The translations under genes and the position numbers were made by a program. DNA of 64,000 bases, from the NCBI GenBank assembly GCA_023898365.1, contig CP060219.1:186001-250000 (forward strand), written 5' to 3'. Source of the DNA: Candidatus Woesearchaeota archaeon (GTDB taxonomy: Archaea > Nanobdellota > Nanobdellia > Woesearchaeales > GCA-023898365). The notes beneath the pieces are model-generated. The model saw only the letters and a program-made list of their open reading frames with translations, was not told the DNA's origin and did not search any database. Below, piece after piece: positions 44,303 through 52,954 of the stretch; position 1 is the first letter of the stretch, and the number at the start of each line of letters is the position of its first letter.

Positions 44303-45524
44303 CCACCAATTCCCCCTTAAACGCTTTTTGCATCAACGCATCAAACAAAGTATTGATTTCTTCAGTTGAAGACTGCTGTTTAGATTGGATTGATTCAATG
44401 AGTTGAACTTTCTTTGCAAACTCTTCTTGAAGTTGAAGTGGCGGAACTGAGACAGGAATATTTCGTATATCTGATAAATTTACACGTGGCCTAGTTGTAC
44501 CGGTTTTTTGTCCCCCCAATAGTTTTGCACAGAAATCAGCATTTAACACATTAAGAAGATATGTTTTATTTATTGTATTTTCAGGCACTCTTATACGAAT
44601 AACATCTCCAACTACAATCCCATAAGAATATTTATCAGGAACAATACAACTTTTTCCTAATTCATCTCCTAGTTTTGCTAAAATAATATCTCCTGACTGG
44701 AATGAATGATATTTAAGTTCTTCAGCTTTTTTTTCTGAAATGAAAATAATATTTTTATCAATAAAAGTTCTCTTTTGAATATTCTGAAGTCGCATTATAG
44801 GTATTCCTTTTTCTTTATAATCAACAACTTTAAGATTAGAGCCAAAAGGCCCTCCCACAATATATTTGTCTTCTTTTAATACTTCAACAAGCCTTTTTAC
44901 ATCCCATCCTTTCTCATTCTTTACAGGGTCACCGAACATTTCATAAAATAATGATTGAATTATCTTTTGTGTTTCTTTGTTTGTTTCGTTTCTTTTTTGT
45001 TTAAGATTCTCTGTTTTTTCAAGAATTGAAACAATTTGTTTTTGTATTGGAAGAGGTGGCAAATGGATTTCTATATTTTCTATATCTGATTTTTTTAGAT
45101 TATTAATATTAGTTGATGTTGATGCTTTGGATATTGCAGTGAAATACTTTTTTGACTGAAAGACATATTTAATAAATTCTGGAAGAATATTATTTTCATG
45201 AATTCTGAATATTGAACAAAAAGCTCCAACGGTATATTTCTTTGAATTAAAGTCAAAAAAAGCAGCTTTTCCTAGAAGATGTTTACTTCCACTAGACATA
45301 CAAATAATAACATCTCCTTTATTCAATAATTGATCATTTTTAACAACCTCTTTCGCAACATTCTGAGTATCTCTATATATGATTTGATTATTATTGATGT
45401 TATTTGCTCGAAATAAGATAATTGTATTGTCACTTTGCTTTTCAAATAATTGATCTTTTTTATATGAAACGCCTCTAATACAAGAACCAACATTTCCCAA
45501 TTTAACAGTTTTCCACTCACTCAT
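44295..45524 (-). CDS. hsdS: Type I restriction system specificity subunit HsdS
   Basis: A 409-residue HsdS with two target-recognition domains and coiled-coil spacers. The first TRD runs from about residue 1 to 150 and ends in IEIHLPPLPIQKQIVSILEK followed by a coil; the second starts at EKGWDVKRLVEVLKEDKYIV and ends with IPVSVPPLQLQEEFAKKVQL and a final coil. Each half therefore dictates one part of a bipartite DNA site. The start overlaps the DUF3644 stop (ATGA). The two TRDs are intact, with no sign of inversion cassettes. Confidence 0.92.
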   Translation of the reverse strand: MSEWKTVKLGNVGSCIRGVSYKKDQLFEKQSDNTIILFRANNINNNQIIYRDTQNVAKEVVKNDQLLNKGDVIICMSSGSKHLLGKAAFFDFNSKKYTVGAFCSIFRIHENNILPEFIKYVFQSKKYFTAISKASTSTNINNLKKSDIENIEIHLPPLPIQKQIVSILEKTENLKQKRNETNKETQKIIQSLFYEMFGDPVKNEKGWDVKRLVEVLKEDKYIVGGPFGSNLKVVDYKEKGIPIMRLQNIQKRTFIDKNIIFISEKKAEELKYHSFQSGDIILAKLGDELGKSCIVPDKYSYGIVVGDVIRIRVPENTINKTYLLNVLNADFCAKLLGGQKTGTTRPRVNLSDIRNIPVSVPPLQLQEEFAKKVQLIESIQSKQQSSTEEINTLFDALMQKAFKGELVDA

Positions 45525-46603
45525 TTTTTAGCCTCGATTAATTCTTTTTGATTAGGAAAGATTTTTAGAAAAATTTCCTTATTAGATAAATTTTTTATTA
45601 GAAATGAAACCCAAGATTCAGTATAAACATAATCTTTGTGAACAGAATCATATATGCAAAAATCTTGATTTGTTTTTTCTTTTGGTTCGCCTCTTTTAGG
45701 TTTCACATTATAGAATTTACAACAAGCATGATGATTTGTAGAAGGTCCAAACTTTATTTTATCTCCATAATTTTTTACTAATTCTACTCTTACGTTTTTT
45801 GCAACTTCACCTGCCTTAAGATAACCATAGTTAGAGATAGGTCTTATTTTTTCTTTGATGAAACCCATCAAATGAGAGTATTTCTTCATTTCTTCAGGTT
45901 TTTTAGAATCATAGTTAATCCATTCAATAGCATGATCTGCTTTATCTTTATTGTTTGACAATTTTGGCAGTAAATATATTTTAAAACTATATTTTTGGTC
46001 TGAATAAACATTATCATCAAGTTGTTTTCTAAATTCAGAGATATGTTTTTTTATTAACTCTAATGATTTATTTCTTTGAGCTTTCTTTTTTTTACTCTTT
46101 GTATCTATATAGTTTTTTGCAAATTGTAATGAAAAAACTAAGTCTTCTGTTATTGTATGTTTATTTCCAAACTCTTTATGGAGAATAAATTCAAAATTAT
46201 GCAATAATGCCTGACATTCACCAAAAATTTCTGAATCTAACTCAGGCATAAATCTGTGCTCAATCTTATTTCTAAGTGGAATAAAAAATTCAATATTCTT
46301 CTTAATTGGGATTTCATCTTTTAAATCTTCTTTGAAATATTCTTTCAAACATTCGTTTAATTCCCACGCCTTATATTCGCCGTCTATTTTTTTATACCTA
46401 TTACCTTCTTTATAATAGTATTTTACTCCTTTTTTTTCAAAGATTGCATGAAATAAGGATGTAAATGCAATAGACATTAAAACTATATACGCCCCGGATC
46501 TAAAGGTGGTTTTAGGTTTATTATATACATCGACTGCCAATAAACAACTTTCTTTTGCTTTTTCAAGCATTTCCTTAACTTTAATTGGCAGACCTCTACT
46601 CAC
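45521..46603 (-). CDS. DUF3644-domain protein in type I R-M operon
   Basis: A 360-residue protein starting at a GTG (46601-46603) one base after the hsdM stop. The N-terminal half matches DUF3644 by eye: EMLEKAKESCLLAVDVYNKP, FRSGAYIVLMSIAFTSLFHA and IPLRNKIEHRFMPELD. The C-terminal part has HACCKFYNVKPK and KDYVYTESWVSFLIKNL, which look like a small helical module. DUF3644 proteins are found with restriction and other defence genes; the biochemical role is not established. Being between hsdM and hsdS it is expressed with them, so it may be an additional effector or modifier. Confidence 0.75.
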   Translation of the reverse strand: MSRGLPIKVKEMLEKAKESCLLAVDVYNKPKTTFRSGAYIVLMSIAFTSLFHAIFEKKGVKYYYKEGNRYKKIDGEYKAWELNECLKEYFKEDLKDEIPIKKNIEFFIPLRNKIEHRFMPELDSEIFGECQALLHNFEFILHKEFGNKHTITEDLVFSLQFAKNYIDTKSKKKKAQRNKSLELIKKHISEFRKQLDDNVYSDQKYSFKIYLLPKLSNNKDKADHAIEWINYDSKKPEEMKKYSHLMGFIKEKIRPISNYGYLKAGEVAKNVRVELVKNYGDKIKFGPSTNHHACCKFYNVKPKRGEPKEKTNQDFCIYDSVHKDYVYTESWVSFLIKNLSNKEIFLKIFPNQKELIEAKK

Positions 46604-46604
46604 T

Positions 46605-48086
46605 TTATTCCACCATCCTCTTCAGTTCTTCCAGCTCTTTCTTGATTTCATCTTCTGATTTCATCACTCGTTCAATGATTTCTTTTGGATCATCGTATTC
46701 AATGTCTTCGTGAGCGAGTTCTTTGTATCTTGAAATTGAAAGGATGTAATCGTTCTCTTTGATTTCTGTAAATGGAACAACTATTGACTTCTCACCACCT
46801 TTCTTCATCTTAAATGATTCAATAATGTCAGGAATGTCACCTTTGCCATCAATGAAGTCCCGTTTATCATCTAAACTAAAACCGTCAGCTCTCATTTCGT
46901 AGAACCAAACATTGTCTGTTGTTCCGCCTTTAGTAAATATCAAGATTGAAGTAGCAACGCCAGAATATGGTTTGAAAACTCCAGACGGCATTGAAACAAC
47001 CCCTTCTAATGAACATTTCTCCATCAATAATTTACGGACATCTTTATGTGCATTTGACGAACCAAACAAAACACCATTTGGAACAATAACTGCACATCGC
47101 CCACCAATTTCAAGCAAGTTATACATTAATTCTAAAAACAATAATTCTGTTTTTGTTGTCTTAAGCATGAATTCATCATTAATATCTGATTTGTCAATGC
47201 TACCAGTAAAAGGAGGATTAGCTAAGATAACATCATAATCAGATTTTATTTCAAATGATTTAGACAATGTATCTTTTCGAATAATATTTGGCTTTTCAAG
47301 TCCATGCAATAACATATTCATAGAAGCAATTCGAGCCATAGTTCCATCAAAATCAAAACCAAAAAATGACTTACCCCTCAGAAATTCCCAATGTTCCTTT
47401 CCAACAATCTTATCCCCAATTATATTGTAAGGAACCCCTTGATCATCATATTTAATCATTTCCTTAGAAGTATTTTTCAAAAGTACATGTTGATATGCAT
47501 TAACTAAAAATCCTGCAGTCCCACAAGCAGGGTCTAACACTCGTTCTCCAAGTTTTGGGTCGATAATATCAACCATCATTCTAATGATATGACGAGGAGT
47601 TCTAAATTGACCTGCGCGACCTGCTTGATTTAATTCAGAAAGTAAGAACTCGTAAATATCTCCTTGTGTATCTTGATTTTGAGCAGTAATATTTAATTCA
47701 TCAATGATTGAAATTGCATCTTGTAGAAGAGAAGGTTTTGGTATCATAAAAACGGCATCTTTCATTTGTTCAGTAAATGAATCATCCCCCCTCTTAATTC
47801 CCTTAAAGAAAGGGAAAACAATATCTCGGACATGAACTAGTAAATCTTCGGCATTAAAGTGTTTGAAGTAAGACCATTTGCAATCTCCATGGTCTTTGAA
47901 AATGGAATTATATTCCTCCTCTCTTGCTTGTGCTCTTTTCATATGAAGATTATCTAAATCTTCAAGTCGTTTCATAAATATCAAGTAAGAAACTTGTTCT
48001 ATTGCTGTCAACGGATTTGCAAGTCCCCCTGCCCAAAATTTATCCCATAGTTTATTTATTTTTGATTTTAGTTCTGCTGCTAACAT
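46605..48086 (-). CDS. hsdM: Type I restriction system methyltransferase HsdM
   Basis: A 493-residue N6-adenine methyltransferase subunit. It has the N-terminal HsdM helical domain (LKSKINKLWDKFWAGGLANP), the SAM motif DPACGTAGF (about 185-193) and the catalytic NPPF (about 290-293), followed by the C-terminal DEVI-like helix. ATG 48084-48086 lies one base after the stop of the Shedu-like gene; a TTG three codons upstream overlaps that stop. It protects host DNA and, with HsdS, specifies the site. The length is normal. Confidence 0.93.
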   Translation of the reverse strand: MLAAELKSKINKLWDKFWAGGLANPLTAIEQVSYLIFMKRLEDLDNLHMKRAQAREEEYNSIFKDHGDCKWSYFKHFNAEDLLVHVRDIVFPFFKGIKRGDDSFTEQMKDAVFMIPKPSLLQDAISIIDELNITAQNQDTQGDIYEFLLSELNQAGRAGQFRTPRHIIRMMVDIIDPKLGERVLDPACGTAGFLVNAYQHVLLKNTSKEMIKYDDQGVPYNIIGDKIVGKEHWEFLRGKSFFGFDFDGTMARIASMNMLLHGLEKPNIIRKDTLSKSFEIKSDYDVILANPPFTGSIDKSDINDEFMLKTTKTELLFLELMYNLLEIGGRCAVIVPNGVLFGSSNAHKDVRKLLMEKCSLEGVVSMPSGVFKPYSGVATSILIFTKGGTTDNVWFYEMRADGFSLDDKRDFIDGKGDIPDIIESFKMKKGGEKSIVVPFTEIKENDYILSISRYKELAHEDIEYDDPKEIIERVMKSEDEIKKELEELKRMVE

Positions 48087-48087
48087 T

Positions 48088-48921
48088 TTATTCAACCTTC
48101 TTCTTTATTTTATTTACAGACTTGTGTCTGTTCTGTATTATTTTGATAAAGTTATTTCCAACATTAATTATGTCATCATAAGTCAGAATTTCAATATTAT
48201 GCAAGTATGAGTTAAGAGTCTTTAATGAACGAGAATTTTCTTTGGTGGTTCTTCCAATAACTAATATTCCTTTTGGTTTATGTATTGAAATTTTGGAATT
48301 TGAATCCCAATATTTGCTTGTTTTATCTAATTCATATGTTTCTAGATAACCTATTAACTGAGAAATGGCATCTTTGACTTTCGCACCCATAGTATATTCT
48401 CTAGAAATATCTTTGTCTTTATTTGATTTTTTTAGAAATAAATCATGAGAAGGTAATTTTAATTCAATAATATCAAAATAAGTATCATATCGCTCTAATA
48501 AAAAATCAATTCTGTCTCCAGTTCTAGTAATTTCTTCTTTCGAATTTTCTAAATAATTAGGACCAAATACCCACGGATGTTGAAAAAGCCATTCTTGAAT
48601 TTTTTTCTCATCTTCTTTAGGATTATCAAGTAATTTCTTGAACACTTTAAGGTCTTCTTTGAATATTTCTAGATTAATTGTTAACTGCTCATTTCTTAAA
48701 TCAGATAATTCTAACATTAATTTGTCAACAGTCTTCTTATACGATTCTTTTTGCTTTTGATTTTTCTGTTTTAATTTTTTTAACTCATCTTTTTGAGTGA
48801 TTGTCTTCTTAAGATCTTCATCTAGAGACTCAGAGTCCCATCCCGCAACTTTTTTAGCTTTTTCTAATAAATCTTCAACAATTTGTAGATGTTTTGGATT
48901 TTTGATTATGAAATCGCCCAT
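48088..48921 (-). CDS. Shedu-like (DUF4263) nuclease
   Basis: A 277-residue frame with a coiled coil (about 35-80, ELKKLKQKNQKQKESYKKTV), then a DUF4263/Shedu-type nuclease core: DEKKIQEWLFQHPWVFGPN (about 104-122), DRIDFLLERYDTYFDIIELK with Asp139, Glu153 and Lys155 as the D-ExK catalytic set, and AISQLIGYLETY. The C-terminal KPKGILVIGRT also fits. Shedu (SduA) is an anti-phage nuclease. The frame remains open upstream of this ATG without a stop and would join, after a -1 shift at the A6 run 49041-49046, to an ATG at 49101-49103 giving 338 residues. Lying inside an hsdR/M/S operon, it combines two defences. Confidence 0.8.
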   Translation of the reverse strand: MGDFIIKNPKHLQIVEDLLEKAKKVAGWDSESLDEDLKKTITQKDELKKLKQKNQKQKESYKKTVDKLMLELSDLRNEQLTINLEIFKEDLKVFKKLLDNPKEDEKKIQEWLFQHPWVFGPNYLENSKEEITRTGDRIDFLLERYDTYFDIIELKLPSHDLFLKKSNKDKDISREYTMGAKVKDAISQLIGYLETYELDKTSKYWDSNSKISIHKPKGILVIGRTTKENSRSLKTLNSYLHNIEILTYDDIINVGNNFIKIIQNRHKSVNKIKKKVE

Positions 48922-49103
48922 AGCTTTTCTTAATTTTATTACTATTTGACCGTCTTCATGACGTTTCGCAATAACTGCTTGATTCCATCCAAAATTATTA
49001 TTTTTGATTACTTCAATAGTTTCATAGAAATCTTTCCATGTTTTTTCGGAGTTTCATCATCCGTTTCCTCGATTGCATCAAAAATATTCTTTTCTTCTGC
49101 CAT
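48922..49103 (-). other. Frameshifted N-terminal extension of the Shedu-like gene
   Basis: An ATG at 49101-49103 opens MAEEKNIFDAIEETDDETPKK, but the zero frame stops at 49008-49010 after 31 codons. Shifting by -1 in the AAAAAA run (49041-49046) continues as TWKDFYETIEVIKNNNFGWN and on in the frame of the Shedu core with no stop. The whole then has 338 codons. This could be a real mutation, a homopolymer error in assembly, or programmed slippage. Confidence 0.6.
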
Positions 49104-49140
49104 TACTCTTCAACCTCGTAATCAAGAACATCTGTTGGAA

Positions 49141-49512
49141 TTATTGTTTTATTTCCAAGCTTTGCTTGTTCTTTTTTCTTTCATCAAGTGCAACTTCAAT
49201 GGAAGCTTTCATTTTTTCTAAGAAATCAACAGAAACATCCTTACTCAAAATGTGTTTTTGGCTTCCAAAATCTAAGTTCCAAATAAATGTATCTTCAGAA
49301 ACAGAATACTCAAAAGAATGTTTGCCTGTTGCAGGAACTCCTTTGTCTTTTCGCAAGGTTCCAGGTCGCAGCATGAACTCAAGCTTCTTTTTAATAAGGC
49401 CCTTAATCAGCTTGTTTGGACTAATCCCCTCTCGTTCACAGAAGTCAGTAAGTTTTATCTTAAGATCTCGTTCAAGCTTTACTGATGTCGTCGTCCATTC
49501 ACTTTCAGCCAT
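49141..49512 (-). CDS. Ribbon-helix-helix-like regulator
   Basis: A 123-residue protein with an N-terminal MetJ/Arc-like ribbon-helix-helix (TTTSVKLERDLKIKLTDFCE, REGISPNKLIKGLIKKKLEF) and a C-terminal domain of unknown type. It begins the second transcript of the restriction cluster: a TATA box (ATATTTATAAAG, 49529-49542) makes it leaderless, and a GTTTACA/TGTAAAC inverted repeat sits just upstream of the box, a likely operator. Near the 3' end it has A-AAA-AAG in frame, the dnaX-type slippery heptamer; a -1 shift there replaces the last residues with EQAKLGNKTIIPTDVLDYEV and ends in a TAA that overlaps the next ATG (TAATG), giving 136 residues. Confidence 0.75.
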   Translation of the reverse strand: MAESEWTTTSVKLERDLKIKLTDFCEREGISPNKLIKGLIKKKLEFMLRPGTLRKDKGVPATGKHSFEYSVSEDTFIWNLDFGSQKHILSKDVSVDFLEKMKASIEVALDERKKNKQSLEIKQ

Positions 49513-49528
49513 AAACTAGAGTAGAGCT

Positions 49529-49584
49529 AAATTCTTTATAAATATTTCTAAAACTAAGTTTACAGATTATTTAATTTTGTAAAC
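49529..49584 (-). promoter_or_regulatory. Promoter and inverted-repeat operator of the RHH-hsdM operon
   Basis: GTTTACA at 49558-49564 and TGTAAAC at 49578-49584 form a perfect 7-bp inverted repeat separated by 13 bp of A/T. It lies immediately before the TATA element ATATTTATAAAG (49529-49542) and directly after the hsdR stop codon. It may bind the RHH protein (autoregulation) or end the hsdR transcript. Confidence 0.6.
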
Positions 49585-52389
49585 CTAAATTTCTACAAAT
49601 GCTTCTTTTTCTAATTTCTGACATAAACCCACCAATTCTTTTAATTCCTGTTCTTCAAATAAAGGCATAGGCGCATTTACACCAAAATTAGTGAATGGTG
49701 CCTCAAAGAGATCTCCAAAATCAATATGTTTCTTTTTGACAAATACAGTCTGTAATGTTCTTAGGAAATTGATTTGATCGGCAGAATACACTTGATTATG
49801 TCGTGCTATGAAGTTCCTAAATTCTTCATCTATCTTTTCTTCAGGAGTTTTTAGTTTCTTTACATTCAATATATGTTTCAAAAATTCTGTTAAAGTTCCT
49901 TTTTGTTCATAGATTTTTTGTAGATTTTTTTCATTAATGTAAAGATCAGCAGAATTCAAATTCTCTTCCAACTTTTCAATATCTTCTCCATAAATAGGAG
50001 TTCCTTCTTTAATTTTCATAACAGTTGGATCTGAATTGGCAAGACCATAGATTTTTTCTTCAACTTGTCTCTTATAGACATCAACATACTCCTCTTTTCC
50101 ATCAGGAGCAAATTCAATGAGTTTTCTTTGCTGAACAACGTCATCAATATCTAGAACAATCATAGCCCTTGGTTCTTTTCTTTTGTAAGGCATTAGTGGT
50201 GCAAACTCTTTTTCAAGTATAGAAATATCAGTATAGCTTATTTCATCCCAATACTCTTTGGTTAATACTTTGTCAAGCAAAACTTTTTTATCTTTTACTT
50301 GTTGTAAGGTTATTGGCAAACATCTAAGCCATTCAGTGAGCATTTCTTTTGCTCGTTCAAATTTTTTCTGATCTCTTGTAACTAAAGCCAATTTTAATTC
50401 ATCACACTTCAATACGAATGAAGCAATCAGAGGATTAACATCTTGTTGATATCTCATCAAAGGCATAATATGTTTCTTCAAATAATCAGCATAATCTAAA
50501 CCAACACCATTCCAAAAATTAGCTTGATTTACTTGCTCGATATGATGAATGTTTTCTTTTATACTCACTGATTCTTTTGGAAGTCCATTTACTGAATCAA
50601 GGATTTTCTTTTGATTCTCCACCATCCGTGGTAAATCTTTGAATTGATCAAAATAGGTAATTAATTCAACACGAACTTTCATAATTCTTGTAGTTACTCC
50701 ATCAGTCACGCTTGCTTCTTTTCCTTTTGGATTTAGATCAAAGTACTCGAAGTTTCTCCAAAAATCAAAAATGAGAAAATTCTCTTTTTTACCAAATGGA
50801 AGCCAAGACCGATTTTTACATACTATGTCGTGACGTGTTCCCCTTCCAATCATCTGCCAGAATTTAATCCTAGAAAATACAGGTTTTGCAAAAACAAGAT
50901 TACATACTTCAGGGACATCAACACCTGTATCGAGCATATCAACTGAGATTGCAATCCTAGGAAAACTTTCTTTTTTGAATTCTTTAAGCAAATCGTCTGC
51001 TCTACTATCTTCGGATGTAATAACTCGAGTTAAACGACCCCTATATTCAGGATATAATTTTTCAAATGCTTCCCAGATTCGTTTAGCGTGTTTCTTGCTT
51101 ACCGCAAAAATAATAGTTTTAGCTGGAAGAGTTCCCGTTTCATCAAGAAGACAATGTTCCATAAATTCTTTAACAATAACTTCATTAGTTCCAAGAACTG
51201 CAATTTTCTTTTCTATATCTGTTCCTTCCCAATTTAGTTCTTCTTCATCCATACCTTCTTCAAGTAGTTTTTTCTTTACTGCATCAGGCAAGTCTCTCTT
51301 TCCAACACCTTCCATCTGAAAATGAGTTTGAACTCCAGTAACCCTATAATCACAAAGATAATGTTCTTGTATTGCTTGATCATATGTGTAAAGAGCCGTT
51401 GGTTTTCCATCTTCACACTCAAAGAATCTAAATGTATCTCTATCTATCCAGTCTGAAGGTGTTGCAGTCAGTCCTATTTGAATTGCATCAAAATAAGTAA
51501 ATACTTCTTTCCACTTGTTGTAAATTGAACGATGACATTCATCTGCAATAATGACATCAAAAGAACCTATCGAAAATTCTTGGAAACATTCCATGAAGGT
51601 TTGAATTGTTGAAACATAAATTTTCGAGTTTTTATCTAGTTCTCCAGCATAAATTTTAGACTTTGATTCGTGAGGGATATGTTCTTTGAATGCATCATAG
51701 GCTTGGTCTCTTAGTGCTTTTCTATCTGCAAGAAATAATATTCTTTGGGCTTTTTTCCCGCGAAGAAGTACATCAACTAAAGACATTGCAGTTCGGGTTT
51801 TACCGCAACCTGTTGCCATTACTAGAAGAGATTTTCTTTTTCCTCGCTCAATATTTTCAACAACTCTTTTAATTGCCTCAATTTGATAAGGTCTGTTTGT
51901 TATCTCTTCTTTAATTTTAATATCTAACAAATTCTCCTTTGCAGAATTTTGAAATCTCATTCGCTCTAAATCTTCTAGAGTATGAAATCCCATTACTTTT
52001 CTTGGAGATTCATGAGGATAATTCCAGAAAATATTTTGATAACCATTCGATAAATAAATGAAGACATCTTTTCCGGTTTGTTTCTTGATGTCCATTGCAT
52101 ATTGTTCAGCTTGTTTTTGACCAATAATTGGATCTTTGGTTGTACGCTTTGCTTCAATAATTGCAAGAGGATCACCATTAGAATCTAAAAGAAGATAATC
52201 AACATACTTGCTTTCTTCTTCGTTCTTGAGAGTTTGAGAAACATCTTTATAATTTTTTTTTGTGAATTCAGATTGCTTCGTATCTATTTCTACTCGCACT
52301 TTGAATTTATCTTTAACATTCCAACTAGCATTAAGTAATTGAACATCAATTTTTTCAAGTCTTGTTTTCCATTCAGGCAAATCTTCCAT
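49585..52389 (-). CDS. hsdR: Type I restriction system endonuclease/translocase HsdR
   Basis: A 934-residue HsdR. The N-terminal nuclease core has Asp64, Glu79 and Lys81 (YVDYLLLDSNGDPLAIIEAK). Then a superfamily 2 translocase with Walker A MATGCGKT (191-198), DECHRS (283-288), GLTATPSD and VFAKPVFSRIKFWQMIGRGT. The C-terminal EcoEI_R-type domain follows. Together with HsdM and HsdS it cuts unmodified DNA after translocation. It has its own promoter upstream (TTTATATTTAAC, about 52416-52430), separate from the RHH-hsdM transcript, so restriction and modification can be differently controlled. Confidence 0.93.
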   Translation of the reverse strand: MEDLPEWKTRLEKIDVQLLNASWNVKDKFKVRVEIDTKQSEFTKKNYKDVSQTLKNEEESKYVDYLLLDSNGDPLAIIEAKRTTKDPIIGQKQAEQYAMDIKKQTGKDVFIYLSNGYQNIFWNYPHESPRKVMGFHTLEDLERMRFQNSAKENLLDIKIKEEITNRPYQIEAIKRVVENIERGKRKSLLVMATGCGKTRTAMSLVDVLLRGKKAQRILFLADRKALRDQAYDAFKEHIPHESKSKIYAGELDKNSKIYVSTIQTFMECFQEFSIGSFDVIIADECHRSIYNKWKEVFTYFDAIQIGLTATPSDWIDRDTFRFFECEDGKPTALYTYDQAIQEHYLCDYRVTGVQTHFQMEGVGKRDLPDAVKKKLLEEGMDEEELNWEGTDIEKKIAVLGTNEVIVKEFMEHCLLDETGTLPAKTIIFAVSKKHAKRIWEAFEKLYPEYRGRLTRVITSEDSRADDLLKEFKKESFPRIAISVDMLDTGVDVPEVCNLVFAKPVFSRIKFWQMIGRGTRHDIVCKNRSWLPFGKKENFLIFDFWRNFEYFDLNPKGKEASVTDGVTTRIMKVRVELITYFDQFKDLPRMVENQKKILDSVNGLPKESVSIKENIHHIEQVNQANFWNGVGLDYADYLKKHIMPLMRYQQDVNPLIASFVLKCDELKLALVTRDQKKFERAKEMLTEWLRCLPITLQQVKDKKVLLDKVLTKEYWDEISYTDISILEKEFAPLMPYKRKEPRAMIVLDIDDVVQQRKLIEFAPDGKEEYVDVYKRQVEEKIYGLANSDPTVMKIKEGTPIYGEDIEKLEENLNSADLYINEKNLQKIYEQKGTLTEFLKHILNVKKLKTPEEKIDEEFRNFIARHNQVYSADQINFLRTLQTVFVKKKHIDFGDLFEAPFTNFGVNAPMPLFEEQELKELVGLCQKLEKEAFVEI

Positions 52390-52500
52390 TTTATTTAATT
52401 TATAAATAATCTCAAGTTAAATATAAAGTTTAAGTTTTTTTCGTGTCCGTTGTCACTGTATGTGCAAACACCTCAAAACTCGTACGTAAGAGATACCAAA

Positions 52501-52518
52501 ATTATTACACGTAATAAT
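52501..52518. repeat. 18-bp palindrome upstream of hsdR
   Basis: ATTATTACACGTAATAAT is a perfect palindrome except for its 2-bp centre. It lies about 110 bp upstream of hsdR in the otherwise gene-free part (52390-52656). Possible operator; no other structure was seen in this stretch. Confidence 0.45.
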
Positions 52519-52656
52519 AAAAAATGGGCTTAACGTAGTTTTTGGGTGTTACAACAGTAAGTAGTAAATTGTTGAATGATTTATACATTAATCTTATTGT
52601 ATGTATAATATTATAAAGAAAGAAACTGATTATATTATTAGTTAGATGTAAGACTC

Positions 52657-52806
52657 TCATTTTTTCCTCTTTTTAGGTTTATTCCAATATGGACTCTTAC
52701 ATTTAGGACAAATAACAGGATCTTCCTTTACCTTAATCCTTGGTATCCATTCATGATTACATCGTTCACAACGATATCCTTGTACTGTGATCATAATCTT
52801 AGCCAT
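52657..52806 (-). CDS. 49-residue zinc-ribbon protein
   Basis: A short frame from ATG 52804-52806 to TGA 52657-52659 encoding MAKIMITVQGYRCERCNHEW, then ICPKCKSPYWNKPKKRKK. Two CxxC knuckles (Cys13/16 and Cys33/36 by count) form a zinc ribbon, and the C-terminus is strongly basic, which suits nucleic-acid binding. A TATA box (AATTATAAAG, about 52828-52838) would make it leaderless. Small proteins of this kind are frequent in archaea and cyanobacteria with unknown role. It is divergent from the transposase and may belong to its regulation. Confidence 0.7.
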   Translation of the reverse strand: MAKIMITVQGYRCERCNHEWIPRIKVKEDPVICPKCKSPYWNKPKKRKK

Positions 52807-52864
52807 AATACTTATTTGTTTTATTCTTTTCTTTATAATTCTTTCCTAAAATATACCTACAATT

Positions 52865-52940
52865 ACTTACTTTTATACGTAAGAAAAGACAAGATTTATA
52901 TAGAAAAAACACTTCTTAACATATACTTATAAAAGTAAGT
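52865..52940. promoter_or_regulatory. 13-bp inverted repeat around transposase promoter
   Basis: ACTTACTTTTATA (52865-52877) and TATAAAAGTAAGT (52928-52940) are perfect inverted copies that bracket the TATA box GATTTATATAG (about 52891-52901). The right arm lies in the leader directly before the ribosome site AGG and ATG 52955. Likely an operator pair, or the inner end of an IS. Confidence 0.55.
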
Positions 52941-52954
52941 TTAAGGTTAAGAAA

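Noticed and set aside
44977..45159. Small plus-strand frame inside hsdS
   Set aside because: Antisense to a coupled operon gene, with no ribosome site or promoter.
48088..49103. Calling the Shedu-like gene a pseudogene
   Set aside because: The 277-codon core is open with intact catalytic residues and its own ATG; the single -1 difference lies in a homopolymer and may be an error or programmed.
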